Of a DNA stretch of 64,000 bases, positions 56,201 through 64,000 are shown piece by piece. Source of the stretch: an uncultured bacterium (GTDB lineage Bacteria > Bacillota > Clostridia > Oscillospirales > Ruminococcaceae); the NCBI GenBank assembly GCA_905214345.1, contig CAJMLV010000008.1, forward strand, positions 19,028 through 83,027, in the 5' to 3' direction. The translations under genes were made by a program, and so were the position numbers. Under the pieces are notes generated by a model. That model saw nothing but the letters and a program-made list of their open reading frames with translations. It was not told the DNA's origin and ran no database searches. Numbering within the stretch: the first letter of the stretch is position 1; every line of letters starts with the position of its first letter.

Positions 56201-58822
56201 TCACACGCGGCGGCGCAGGATCACGACCGCCACAATGCCCGCCAGAATGGCGCCGGCGCCCAGGGCCACCGGCAGAACCGGGAATCCGCCCTTGTCCCCG
56301 GTTTCATCGGGGGCGGGGGTCACTGCGGGGGTGGATTCAGGCGTTGCGGTAGGCGTGGGGGTTGCGGTGGGGGTAGGTGCAGGGGTCGCGGTGGGTTTGG
56401 CCGTGGGGCTGGGCGTGGCCGTAGCCTTGGTGCCGGAACCCGACCCGCTGCCGGAGGAAGAACCCGTACCGCTGCCGGACGTCTGGGCGGCGGGGTCCAC
56501 AGCCCACTTGGCGTAGACGGTGGTTTCACGCACCAGCACCACCACGCTCACCGGCTTGGTCAGGGCTTCGTCCTCGTACCAGCCCATGAACAGATACCCG
56601 GGCCGGGTGGGGTTATAGGGCCACAGTTCCACGGGCGCGCCTTCACCGAAGGTCACATCCGCCAGGGGATACCCGCCCATGGTATTGAAATGCAGGATGT
56701 AATAGGGCAGCGGCGTGGATGTGGGCGCCGGAGTAGCCGTGGGTGCCGGGGTGGCTGTAGGTGCCGGGGTGGGCCGGAAATTGGGATCAGCCGCACCGCA
56801 GACGGTGCACTTGCCGTTCTCATACTTGTGCCCGGCAGCCGGGATCACGGTGCTTTCCCGGGTGATTTCCGTCTTGCCGTCGGTGTCGAAATACTTGCCG
56901 CAGATTTTGCAGACCCAGTATTCCTTATTGCCTGCCTCGGTGCAGGTGGGGGCTTTCGCAGCCACCTTTTCCAGATCGTGCTTCACGGTGAAGCTGGCAG
57001 GAATCGTCAGCGCTACATTGTTGGACGCGGAAACAACGATGTTTTCGCTGTATGCTCCTGCGGCCAGCCCGGCCTTGGGCTGCACCGTGAAGGTAGCGGT
57101 TTCGCCTGCGGCCAGTTCGGTCTTGGAGAGGGTGCCCACCTCAAAATTGTTGGTGGAGGCGGGCTGGGTCAGGGCCAGAGAGCGGTTGCCGGTGTTGGTG
57201 ACGGTCACAGTCTTGGCAGCGGGCCGCTCATAACCGGGGCAGGCGCTGCCAAAGTCCAGCGCCTGGGTATCGGCGGAGATGCTGTATGTGGATTGGGTCA
57301 CCTTCACCTGGCAAGTTGCCTGTTTGCCGCCGTCCGCAGTGGTGACGGTGATGGTGGCTTCACCCGCAGCCACAGCAGTAACTTTGCCGTCCTCTACGGT
57401 AGCGACTTCGGGTTTATCGCTGCTCCAGGTCACATTCTGATTGGTGGCATTGCCGGGCTCTACCGTGGCGGTCAGGGTTTCGCTTTCGCCGGTGAACAGG
57501 GCAAGTTCGGTTTTGTCCAGGGCCACGCCGGTGACGGGAACAGCCTTGATGGTCAGGGTATATTCCTTACTGTCGCTGCTGCTGTCGTTTGTAGCAGTCA
57601 CGGTAAAGGTAGAAGTTTTCTCCGTGGTGGGGGTGCCGGAGATGATGCCGGTGGCGGCGTCCAGCGACAGACCGGCAGGCAGAGTGCCGCTGACGCTCCA
57701 GGTAATGGGGGTATCACCAGTGGCGGTAAGGGTCTGGCTGTATGCAGTACCCACCTCGCCGTCAGGCAGGCTTTCGGTGGTGATGGTCGGGGCATATTTC
57801 ACCTTACCCGTTATGTTATCCCCGCCAGTGAGGGTACCGCCATCTACAATCACTTCATGGCTACCTGTATTCAAGCTGGCCCCGTCCCCAATGGTCAGGC
57901 TCTCGCCCTCGCCAATGGTGATGTCCTCCTGCAAGGTCACATTGCCGTACACGGTGCCTTCCGTGCCATCCCAGACGATGCCGCCGTTGTTTCCGTCACC
58001 GGAACTAACCTTGATTTGATCACTGATATCGCCCATATTGGGATTAGATGCACTGATCCCGCCTGTTTTGGCGTCCACGATCGCATTTCCGCTGACCGTC
58101 AGACTGGTAGTGGGATTGGTGGCACTAGGGCTTCCCACATAAAACAGTATCCCATCACTGCTTGTGCCGCTGTTGGCGGTCAGGCTGCCGCCATTGACTG
58201 TAAGGGAGATTTCCGGGGAATTAGAGGCTTGGCTGCCGGAATACACAGAGACACCGGCAGCATTGTCCCCAGATGTGCTTGCAGTGACAGTGGCATTCTC
58301 GATGGTCAGGGCTGCGCCGCCATTATAACCGATAACAGCGATACCATGATTAGAGTCTCCTGTTGCAGTGAGTGTACCTTCACCCGAAATCGTAAGCGAA
58401 GCAGATTTACCCTCAAAACCTGAAGCCTGTTTTGCCTGAACATAAATTCCGTAAACACCGGAAACGGTGGAAGTCCCTTCCAGCTCGATGGTCAGCGCAA
58501 CATCGCTGCCTGCACTGCTCACCGCATAGATCCCGGCGCCCGATGATGCACTATTGTTACTATTTCCCTTAATCGTCGCGTTTTTCAGCGTTAAGGTGGC
58601 GGAGTCTGAGTCGTAGTGTATGTAGTTATCTGCCGGCTGCCCATTACTTTGTAAGTCCCATGTTGTTCCGTTATCGCTGGATGTCCAATAGCCGCTCTGA
58701 TAAATTTGCGTACCGCCCACATAAAGCGTCTGAGGAGCAGTTCCCTCCGCCAGCGCCGTGACGGGCAGCAGCCCCAGGCAGAGAGCCAGCACGCAGAGCA
58801 GGCTTAAAAATCGTTTTTTCAT
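56201..58822 (-). CDS. Large multidomain surface protein with Ig-like domains
   Basis: An 873-aa protein. A signal peptide (MKKRFLSLLCVLALCLGLLP...ALA) is followed by a Gly/Ser/Thr-rich beta-helix-like region (about 30-340) and putative Ig-like domains (TITTESLPDGEVGTAYSQTL; a Big_2-type domain near VTGVALDKTELALFTGE). A cysteine-rich EYWVCKICGKYFD...CTVCG segment that recalls treble-clef repeats comes next, then a Flg_new-type repeat (YYILHFNTMGGYPLADVTF) and a long Pro/Thr linker. A C-terminal membrane helix with basic RRRV tail ends it. No LPXTG motif precedes the helix, so anchoring is probably by the membrane. ATG 58822 is preferred to 58831 because of ribosome-binding-site spacing. Confidence 0.85.
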   Translation of the reverse strand: MKKRFLSLLCVLALCLGLLPVTALAEGTAPQTLYVGGTQIYQSGYWTSSDNGTTWDLQSNGQPADNYIHYDSDSATLTLKNATIKGNSNNSASSGAGIYAVSSAGSDVALTIELEGTSTVSGVYGIYVQAKQASGFEGKSASLTISGEGTLTATGDSNHGIAVIGYNGGAALTIENATVTASTSGDNAAGVSVYSGSQASNSPEISLTVNGGSLTANSGTSSDGILFYVGSPSATNPTTSLTVSGNAIVDAKTGGISASNPNMGDISDQIKVSSGDGNNGGIVWDGTEGTVYGNVTLQEDITIGEGESLTIGDGASLNTGSHEVIVDGGTLTGGDNITGKVKYAPTITTESLPDGEVGTAYSQTLTATGDTPITWSVSGTLPAGLSLDAATGIISGTPTTEKTSTFTVTATNDSSSDSKEYTLTIKAVPVTGVALDKTELALFTGESETLTATVEPGNATNQNVTWSSDKPEVATVEDGKVTAVAAGEATITVTTADGGKQATCQVKVTQSTYSISADTQALDFGSACPGYERPAAKTVTVTNTGNRSLALTQPASTNNFEVGTLSKTELAAGETATFTVQPKAGLAAGAYSENIVVSASNNVALTIPASFTVKHDLEKVAAKAPTCTEAGNKEYWVCKICGKYFDTDGKTEITRESTVIPAAGHKYENGKCTVCGAADPNFRPTPAPTATPAPTATPAPTSTPLPYYILHFNTMGGYPLADVTFGEGAPVELWPYNPTRPGYLFMGWYEDEALTKPVSVVVLVRETTVYAKWAVDPAAQTSGSGTGSSSGSGSGSGTKATATPSPTAKPTATPAPTPTATPTPTATPESTPAVTPAPDETGDKGGFPVLPVALGAGAILAGIVAVVILRRRV

Positions 58823-59166
58823 TCCGCACATTCCTCCTTCGGGGCGGCGGCGCCGCTCCTATACATCCCAGCCGCCAAAGGACCATCCTCATGGGGAAAA
58901 GAGAAGTTTCTTTTGGGCGGCGATTGTCTTTTTTTGTGATAGATGTAATTTATTATACCATACTCCGAGCTTTGCGTCATTGCCTGTTTTGAACAAAAAG
59001 CGGGCAGATTCTCCCGTCCTTTCGCCAGCCGCCCATTTTCCCTTTTATTTGTTAAACGTCATTCTTGTTTTTTCTCCACAACAGAAGTATTCGTTTGCCC
59101 GCCTGCTGGACTTGTCCGCCCCCATCTGCTACACTGGAACCGGAACAACACAAGGAGGGTTTTGTC
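58823..59166. other. Intergenic region with divergent promoters
   Basis: For the minus-strand surface protein gene a TATAAT at about 58955-58960 with an ATGACG -35 at 17-bp spacing is visible on the minus strand. For the plus-strand gene TGGACT (59107-59112), 17-bp spacer and TACACT (59130-59135) are visible. No gene or other element is supported. Confidence 0.55.
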
Positions 59167-59868
59167 ATGCTGCCTGTGGTGAGCGTACAGACCATGCGGG
59201 AAAGCGACGCATGGACCATCGAACACGAAACATCCGGCCCGGAACTGATGCTGCGGGCCGCCCAAGGCATCCGCGACGCGGTGGACTGGGACCGGGGTGC
59301 CCCCGTGGGTATCGTGATCGGTTCCGGCAACAACGGCGGGGACGGCGCAGCACTGGCCATGCTGCTGGCCCAGGCGGGACGCCCCTGCACCTTGTACCGG
59401 GTATCGGAAAAAGCCAGCCCGGACAGCGCTTTTTATCTGGAAAAGGCCATGGCCCTGGGGGTGCCGGTGCTGCCCTTTGCCGGGCACGAAGCCGATGTGG
59501 CCGCCTGCGGTATCCTGGTGGACTGCCTGCTGGGCACCGGTTTTTCCGGGACGGTGCGGGGCGCGGTGCGGGAGGCTATCCTCTGCCTGAACCGGGCCGG
59601 GCAGGCCGGGGCGTACATCGTCAGCGCCGACATCAACAGCGGTCTTAACGGCGACACCGGCGAAGCCGAACTGGCCGTGGTGTCTGATTTGACCGTGTCC
59701 ATCGGGTATTACAAAGTAGGCATGTTCCGGGGGTATGCGCCCCGGTACATCCGCCGCCTGGTCAACGCGGATATCGGCATCCGCCTGCTGCGGCAGGATT
59801 TTGCCCTGGTGGAAGGCGCCCCCGCCGGGGAACGGGATATACCCTGCCCGGGGTATTGTGAGATGTAA
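59167..59868 (+). CDS. nnrE: NAD(P)H-hydrate epimerase (YjeF N-terminal domain)
   Basis: A 233-aa YjeF_N-domain protein that repairs damaged NAD(P)HX by epimerisation. Motifs are VQTMRESDAWTIE, GIVIGSGNNGGDGAALAMLL (nucleotide loop), VDCLLGTGFSGTVRG and IVSADINSGLNGDTGE with the catalytic aspartate region. The dehydratase (NnrD) domain found fused in many bacteria is absent. AAGGAGGG lies about 9 nt before the ATG at 59167. It is a single-gene unit with two terminators. Confidence 0.9.
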   Translation: MLPVVSVQTMRESDAWTIEHETSGPELMLRAAQGIRDAVDWDRGAPVGIVIGSGNNGGDGAALAMLLAQAGRPCTLYRVSEKASPDSAFYLEKAMALGVPVLPFAGHEADVAACGILVDCLLGTGFSGTVRGAVREAILCLNRAGQAGAYIVSADINSGLNGDTGEAELAVVSDLTVSIGYYKVGMFRGYAPRYIRRLVNADIGIRLLRQDFALVEGAPAGERDIPCPGYCEM

Positions 59869-59925
59869 AACCGGGTGTAATTCCCCGGTTTTATATGCAG
59901 GGACGGGATTTTCCCGTCCTTTTTT
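59867..59925 (+). terminator. Double terminator after nnrE
   Basis: AAAACCGGG/CCCGGTTTT (59867-59892, overlapping the stop) and GGACGGGA/TCCCGTCC (59901-59919) followed by TTTTTT. Confidence 0.88.
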
Positions 59926-59929
59926 GTTG

Positions 59930-60125
59930 GTGGCTTCTTGGTGGACGGCTGCTGGCCGTTTACCCCTTCCTTTTCGTGCCCGAAAAGGAAGCGAAAAGGG
60001 CCCGCCGCATCGGAACGGTGGCGGTTTTTCCGTCGCTTTTTGGCGGCAAAAAGCGACAACCCTGCGGCTAGAAGCCATTCCCCAAGAAGCAAGAAAGCAA
60101 AAAAGCCGAACCAAACGGCAGCCTG
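59930..60125. repeat. Modular palindromic intergenic repeat, locus 4
   Basis: TTCCTTTTCG/CGAAAAGGAA (59967-59990), then GCGAAAAGGGCCCGCCGC, a GGAACGGTGGCGG link, and GTCGCTTTTTG/CAAAAAGCGAC (60032-60057). About 95 bp here are nearly identical to locus 5. It lies between the convergent nnrE and histidine phosphatase genes. The open frames crossing it are repeat-derived. Confidence 0.85.
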
Positions 60126-60136
60126 CCGTCTGCCCC

Positions 60137-60187
60137 AAAAAACCACCGCCCCGGAAAGCCATTTCGGCCCCCGGGGCGGTGGTTTAT
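60137..60187 (-). terminator. Terminator of the histidine phosphatase operon
   Basis: On the minus strand AAACCACCGCCCCGG pairs with CCGGGGCGGTGGTTT and continues into TTTTTGG. Confidence 0.85.
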
Positions 60188-60190
60188 CCA

Positions 60191-60730
60191 TTATTCAAAG
60201 CAGTACCGGCGAATCTCGCAGTTCTGAATCCCGAACGCGGCGTACTCGGCGTTGGTCATATCGTAAAAATAAGAGTTGACCACCCGGGCAATGCCGTTGT
60301 GGGCCACCAGCAGGCAGGTCTCGTCCGCCCCGCGCAGCTCGTCCAGCAGTGAATAAATGCGGGCGGCCACCCGCAGCATGCTCTCGCCGCCGTCGAAACT
60401 TTCCACAAAGTTTGCCTTTGCGGTGGAAAACTCCTTCCCATCCCGGGGCGTGCCCTCGAACCGGCCGAAGTTCTGCTCGGTCAGCCGGGGTTCCACCGTC
60501 AGGGGCAGGCCGGTCTCCTCCGCAATACAGCGGGCGGTGTCCGCCGCACGGGACAGGGGCGAACACAGAATTTTGTCGATGGGCAGACCTTCCGCCACGA
60601 TCTTGCGGCCCAGTTCCCGGGCCTGGCGGCGGCCCAGCTCGGTGAGAGGGCTGTCGGTAGCGCCGCAGATCTTATTTTCCACGTTCCAGACAGTCTGGCC
60701 GTGGCGGGTAAAATACAGTTGTGCAGCCAT
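60191..60730 (-). CDS. Histidine phosphatase family protein (phosphoglycerate mutase-like)
   Basis: A 179-aa phosphatase. The phospho-accepting histidine lies in LYFTRHGQTVWN (RHG motif near residue 10) and the second histidine in LLVAHNGIARVV. The family includes cofactor-dependent phosphoglycerate mutases, alpha-ribazole phosphatase (CobC) and broad phosphatases; the length fits the small phosphatase group. A GGAA ribosome binding site precedes the ATG. It lies 29 bp after the MFS gene and is probably cotranscribed with it. Confidence 0.9.
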   Translation of the reverse strand: MAAQLYFTRHGQTVWNVENKICGATDSPLTELGRRQARELGRKIVAEGLPIDKILCSPLSRAADTARCIAEETGLPLTVEPRLTEQNFGRFEGTPRDGKEFSTAKANFVESFDGGESMLRVAARIYSLLDELRGADETCLLVAHNGIARVVNSYFYDMTNAEYAAFGIQNCEIRRYCFE

Positions 60731-60759
60731 AGGGGTTCCTTTCGGGTCGGCGGGCGGGG

Positions 60760-61935
60760 TCAGACTTCCAGCCCGCGGCGATGGGCGGTCTTGCGGTGCA
60801 GGCTCTCGGCCATGACGAACATAAGCACCAGCAGCACCGCCATGAACCAGGGATACAGGCTCATGGAAATGTGCTGGCCCAGCAGGCCGAACAGCGGGGG
60901 CATCAGGCAGCTGCCCACATAGGCGCAGGCCATCTGCAGGCCGGTCATGGACATGCTCAGTTCCCGGCCGAAGTTCACCGGGGTTTCATGGATGATGCAG
61001 GGATAGACCGGGGCGCAGCCCAGGCCCACCGTGATGAGCCCCGCAAACAGCACCTGATTGCCCGCAGGCAGCAGGATCATCACCAGGCCCAGCCCGATGA
61101 TGGCCTGGCCCAGGCGGATCATGTTCTGGTCACTGATCTTCATGGTCAGGAAGCCGCAGATACCGCGGCCCACCGTGATGCCCAGATAGAACAGGCTGGC
61201 CCAGGAAGCGGCGGTCCCGGCGTCGATGCCCCGTACCAGGGTGCAGTAGCTGGCGGCCCAGATGCCGGCGGTGGCTTCCAGGGCGCAGTAGCAGAAGAAG
61301 CAGGTCACCACCTGGCGCACACCGGGCAGGCGGAGGAGTTCGGGGATGGAGCGCTGCTGGGGGGTGAATGCCTCCCCGCCCAGGGCCTGTTCGGGGCGCT
61401 TCCACAGCGGCAGGCTGAACAGCAGCACGGCGGTGAGGATGATCTGCAGCACTGCAATAATGCGGTAGCCGCCCTGCCAGCCTGCCTCGGACAAAGCCCA
61501 GCCCATAATGATGGGCCCGGTGCTGGCGCCCACGCCCCACATGCAGTGCAGCCAGCTCATGTGGCGGCTCTCGTAATGCAGGGCCACGTAGTTGTTGAGG
61601 GCGGCGTCCACGCTGCCCGCACCCAGGCCATAGGGGATGCCCCACAGGCACAGCTGCCAGAACTGCCCGCTGAAGGAAAAGCCCAGCAGGGCCACAGCGG
61701 TGAGCAGCACGCTGAAGGCGGTGACCTTGCCGGTGCCCAAAGCCAGGTTGAGCCGGGCGCTGGCCAGGCTGGAAATGATGGTGCAGGCGGAAATGATCAT
61801 GGTAATGATGCCCGCCCAGGACACCTGTGCGCCCATCTGCTGGTACATGCTGGGCCACGCCGAACCCAGCAGGGCATCGGGCAGGCCCAGGCTGATAAAC
61901 GCCAGATAAATGATCGGCAGTAACAGGGATGCCAT
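60760..61935 (-). CDS. MFS transporter
   Basis: A 391-aa major facilitator with about 12 hydrophobic helices (LLPIIYLAFISLGLPDALLG, GAGSVDAALNNYVALHY, WLHCMWGVGASTGPIIMG, ATAGIWAASYCTLVRGI). The LGLPDALLG...AGSVDAALN pattern matches the FucP/sugar-type and fungal-like Fth1/BSC6 groups of the family, so a sugar or similar substrate is possible. GGGAGAG precedes the ATG at 61935; a longer frame adds 14 residues without a start signal. Confidence 0.85.
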   Translation of the reverse strand: MASLLLPIIYLAFISLGLPDALLGSAWPSMYQQMGAQVSWAGIITMIISACTIISSLASARLNLALGTGKVTAFSVLLTAVALLGFSFSGQFWQLCLWGIPYGLGAGSVDAALNNYVALHYESRHMSWLHCMWGVGASTGPIIMGWALSEAGWQGGYRIIAVLQIILTAVLLFSLPLWKRPEQALGGEAFTPQQRSIPELLRLPGVRQVVTCFFCYCALEATAGIWAASYCTLVRGIDAGTAASWASLFYLGITVGRGICGFLTMKISDQNMIRLGQAIIGLGLVMILLPAGNQVLFAGLITVGLGCAPVYPCIIHETPVNFGRELSMSMTGLQMACAYVGSCLMPPLFGLLGQHISMSLYPWFMAVLLVLMFVMAESLHRKTAHRRGLEV

Positions 61936-62059
61936 AAACTGATACTCTCCCACTTTTCTTGAATTTGACGGCCCCACGGGCCCATGTGGGAAATTATACC
62001 ACGAAACGGGGAGGATGCAAGACGGTCAGTCTGCTCGTCTTGCTTTTTGTTGGGGGCTT

Positions 62060-62222
62060 CTTGGGGAACGGCAGGCTGCCGGAGTGTCCTTCCTTTTGTG
62101 ACCAAAAGGAAGCGAAACGTCCCGCCGCATCGGAACGGTGGCGGTTTTTACGTCGCTTTTTGGCGGCAAAAAGCGACAACCCCACGGCTGGCAGCCGTTC
62201 ACCCGGCAGCCTCCCGTCTGCC
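62060..62222. repeat. Modular palindromic intergenic repeat, locus 5
   Basis: TTCCTTTTG/CAAAAGGAA (62090-62111, arms one base shorter than elsewhere on both sides), a GTCCCGCCGCATCGGAACGG link and GTCGCTTTTTG/CAAAAAGCGAC (62152-62177), then ACGGCTG/CAGCCGT. Nearly identical to locus 4. It lies upstream of the MFS gene and downstream of ilvD, both on the minus strand. Confidence 0.85.
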
Positions 62223-62235
62223 AAAAAGCAACCAA

Positions 62236-62266
62236 CAAAAAAGGGCCGCGCTCCTCGCGCGGCCCT
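62236..62266 (-). terminator. Terminator of ilvD
   Basis: On the minus strand AGGGCCGCGC pairs perfectly with GCGCGGCCCT around a 5-nt loop and is followed by TTTTTTG. Confidence 0.92.
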
Positions 62267-62302
62267 CAACAGGCAGGATATTTTGGCTGTAAAAGGTGAA
62301 AA

Positions 62303-63961
62303 TCAGCGCAGCACCGCGCCCAGGTTGGCGGAGGTGACCATGCGGGCATACCGGGCCAGCCAGCCGCTCTTGACGTTGGGTTCGGGGGCCTGATAGGCAG
62401 CTTTCCGGGCCGCCAGCTCTTCGTCGCTGACATGCAGGGTGATGGAAGCGTTGGGGATGTCGATCTCGATGGTGTCCCCTTCCTTGATGAGGCCGATGGG
62501 CCCGCCGGAAGCCGCTTCCGGGCTGACATGACCGATGGCCGCACCGCGGGACGCGCCGGAGAACCGGCCGTCGGTGATGAGAGCCACGGTGGTGTCCAGC
62601 TTCATGCCCGCCAGGGCGCTGGTGGGGTTGAGCATCTCCCGCATGCCGGGACCGCCCTTGGGGCCTTCGTACCGGATGACCACCACGTCGCCGGGGTGGA
62701 TCTCCCCGTTGTAGATGGCGGAGATGGCGGTCTCCTCGCTGTCAAAGACACGGGCCGGGCCGCTGTGGTGCTGCATTTCGGGTGCCACGGCGCTGCGCTT
62801 GACCACGCAGCCGTCCGGGGCGATGTTGCCCCACAGGATCTGCAGGCCGCCGGTGACAGAATAGGGGTTGTCGATGGGCCGGATGGCCTTTTCGTTCAGA
62901 ATCTTCGCCCCGGCGATGTTCTCGCCCAGGGTCTTGCCGGTCACGGTGGGCACATCCAGGTCCAGCAGGCCCGCCTTGGCCAGTTCGGCCTGCACGGCGG
63001 GAATGCCGCCCGCCTCGTACAGGTCGGGCATATGGGTGGGACCGGCAGGGGCCAGGTGGCAGAGGTTGGGGGTCTTGGCGCTGATCTCGTTGAAGAGTTT
63101 CAGGTCGATGGGCACCCCCGCCTCGTAGGCGATGGCCAGCAGGTGCAGCACCGTGTTGGTGGAGCAGCCCAGGGCCATATCGCAGGTCAGGGCGTTGCGG
63201 ATGGACCGTTCATTGACGATCTGCCGGGCGGTGACGCCCCGGTTGACCAGGTCCATGATGGCCATGCCCGCCCGCTTGGCCAGCTGCAGCCGTTTGGCGT
63301 AGACCGCCGGGATGGTGCCGTTGCCGGGCAGGGCGATGCCGATGGCCTCGCACAGGCAGTTCATGCTGTTGGCGGTGTACATGCCGGAGCAGGAACCGCA
63401 GCCGGGGCAGCAGTTGCAGGTGCAGTCCTCCAGCTGTTCGTCGTTGATGAGCCCTGCTTTATAGGCGCCCACCGCCTCGAACATCTTGGAAAGGCTGACT
63501 TCCTCGCCGCCGTAGCGGCCCGCCAGCATGGGGCCGCCGGAGCAGACCACCGCAGGCACATCCATGCGCACGGCGGCCATGAGCATGCCGGGCACGATCT
63601 TGTCGCAGTTGGGCACCAGGACCAGACCGTCCAGCTGGTGGGCCATGTACATGGTCTCCACGCTGTCGCAGATCAGCTCCCGGCTGGCCAGGGAATATTT
63701 CATGCCGATATGACCCATGGCGATGCCGTCGCACACGCCGATGGCAGGCATGAGCACCGGGGTGCCCCCGGCCATGCGGATGCCTGCCTTGACGGCGTCG
63801 GCGATCTTATCCAGGTTCATGTGGCCGGGCACGATCTCACTGTATGCCGACACCACGCCGATGAGCGGGCGCTCCAGTTCTTCCGGGGTGTAGCCCAGGG
63901 CATAGAACAGGCTGCGGTTGGGTGCGCGCTCGGGGCCTTTTTTCACGTTATCGCTGTGCAT
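62303..63961 (-). CDS. ilvD: Dihydroxy-acid dehydratase
   Basis: A 552-aa enzyme of valine, isoleucine and pantothenate synthesis that dehydrates dihydroxy-acids to 2-oxo-acids. IlvD/Edd-family motifs are present: [13 protein letters not shown] (cluster cysteine), [41 protein letters not shown] with CSTNTVLHL, and [23 protein letters not shown]. Length is typical. GGAAGG lies about 12 nt before the ATG. Its upstream promoter region continues outside the window, so leucine/isoleucine-type leader control cannot be judged. Confidence 0.96.
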   Translation of the reverse strand: MHSDNVKKGPERAPNRSLFYALGYTPEELERPLIGVVSAYSEIVPGHMNLDKIADAVKAGIRMAGGTPVLMPAIGVCDGIAMGHIGMKYSLASRELICDSVETMYMAHQLDGLVLVPNCDKIVPGMLMAAVRMDVPAVVCSGGPMLAGRYGGEEVSLSKMFEAVGAYKAGLINDEQLEDCTCNCCPGCGSCSGMYTANSMNCLCEAIGIALPGNGTIPAVYAKRLQLAKRAGMAIMDLVNRGVTARQIVNERSIRNALTCDMALGCSTNTVLHLLAIAYEAGVPIDLKLFNEISAKTPNLCHLAPAGPTHMPDLYEAGGIPAVQAELAKAGLLDLDVPTVTGKTLGENIAGAKILNEKAIRPIDNPYSVTGGLQILWGNIAPDGCVVKRSAVAPEMQHHSGPARVFDSEETAISAIYNGEIHPGDVVVIRYEGPKGGPGMREMLNPTSALAGMKLDTTVALITDGRFSGASRGAAIGHVSPEAASGGPIGLIKEGDTIEIDIPNASITLHVSDEELAARKAAYQAPEPNVKSGWLARYARMVTSANLGAVLR

Positions 63962-64000
63962 TGGGGCACGACCTTCCTCTCTTTGGGGATATGGCGGCTT

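Noticed and set aside
1..64000. CRISPR array, rRNA operon, transposase or phage genes
   Set aside because: No regularly spaced direct repeats with unique spacers, no rRNA sequence and no transposase or phage structural protein were seen.

Overview
The window looks like a chromosome segment of a high-GC, anaerobic, gut-type Gram-positive bacterium of the Clostridia, most like the Oscillospiraceae (Faecalibacterium/Subdoligranulum/Gemmiger group). This is an inference. It rests on strong AGGAGG-type ribosome binding sites almost everywhere, a T-box leader, YesM/YesN two-component genes, a large acyl-CoA dehydratase activase typical of anaerobes, a gut-type beta-glucuronidase, and a teichoic-acid-like ABC exporter. 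No species can be named from sequence reading alone.

Layout. 1-2521: tail of a Na/phosphate cotransporter-type protein with a PhoU-like end, then an OmpR-family regulator and sensor kinase (probably PhoB/PhoR-like). 2602-3835 (minus): ZIP metal transporter and RidA. 4038-21048: a uronic-acid oligosaccharide utilisation locus. A minus-strand arm carries an ABC sugar importer, a GH88 unsaturated glucuronyl hydrolase, a GH2 beta-glucuronidase and a DUF2264 protein. A divergent plus-strand arm carries YesM/YesN, a heparinase II/III-like lyase, a galactose-binding-fold protein and a GH2 beta-galactosidase. None of the enzymes has a signal peptide, so oligosaccharides are probably imported and cut in the cytoplasm. 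21179-29348: a molybdenum locus with a three-subunit Mo-hydroxylase, a divergent FecCD-type importer (probably for molybdate), a DNA-binding ModE and a NTPase-MocA fusion. An inverted repeat matching the ModE-box pattern overlaps the importer promoter.

29395-41735 is mixed housekeeping: GtrA, DAHP synthase, YbaK, RsuA, a split acyl-CoA dehydratase activase, a small membrane-anchored protein, a T-box-controlled CstA transporter and ornithine carbamoyltransferase with an ARG box. 42260-53229 (minus) is a surface-glycan operon: ABC-2 exporter pair, GT52-like transferase, KdsB-like CMP-sugar synthetase, a pyruvate-aldolase-like fusion protein, KdsC-like phosphatase, DUF2142 membrane protein, GT4, GT2 and DUF2304. 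It suggests a CMP-activated 3-deoxy-ulosonic acid in a Gram-positive envelope glycan, made without a visible KdsA or NeuB. 53442-63961: Nim-like flavoprotein, GHL10 lipoprotein-like hydrolase, a CAT-anticodon tRNA, a large surface protein, NAD(P)HX epimerase, histidine phosphatase, MFS transporter and IlvD.

Two structural features are not explained by genes. First, a family of modular palindromic repeats sits in five intergenic regions, all at gene 3' ends, with paired substitutions in the hairpin arms. Second, the tRNA is followed by a direct copy of its own 3' end and by two inverted copies of its T-arm/acceptor end, arranged around three terminator-like hairpins.
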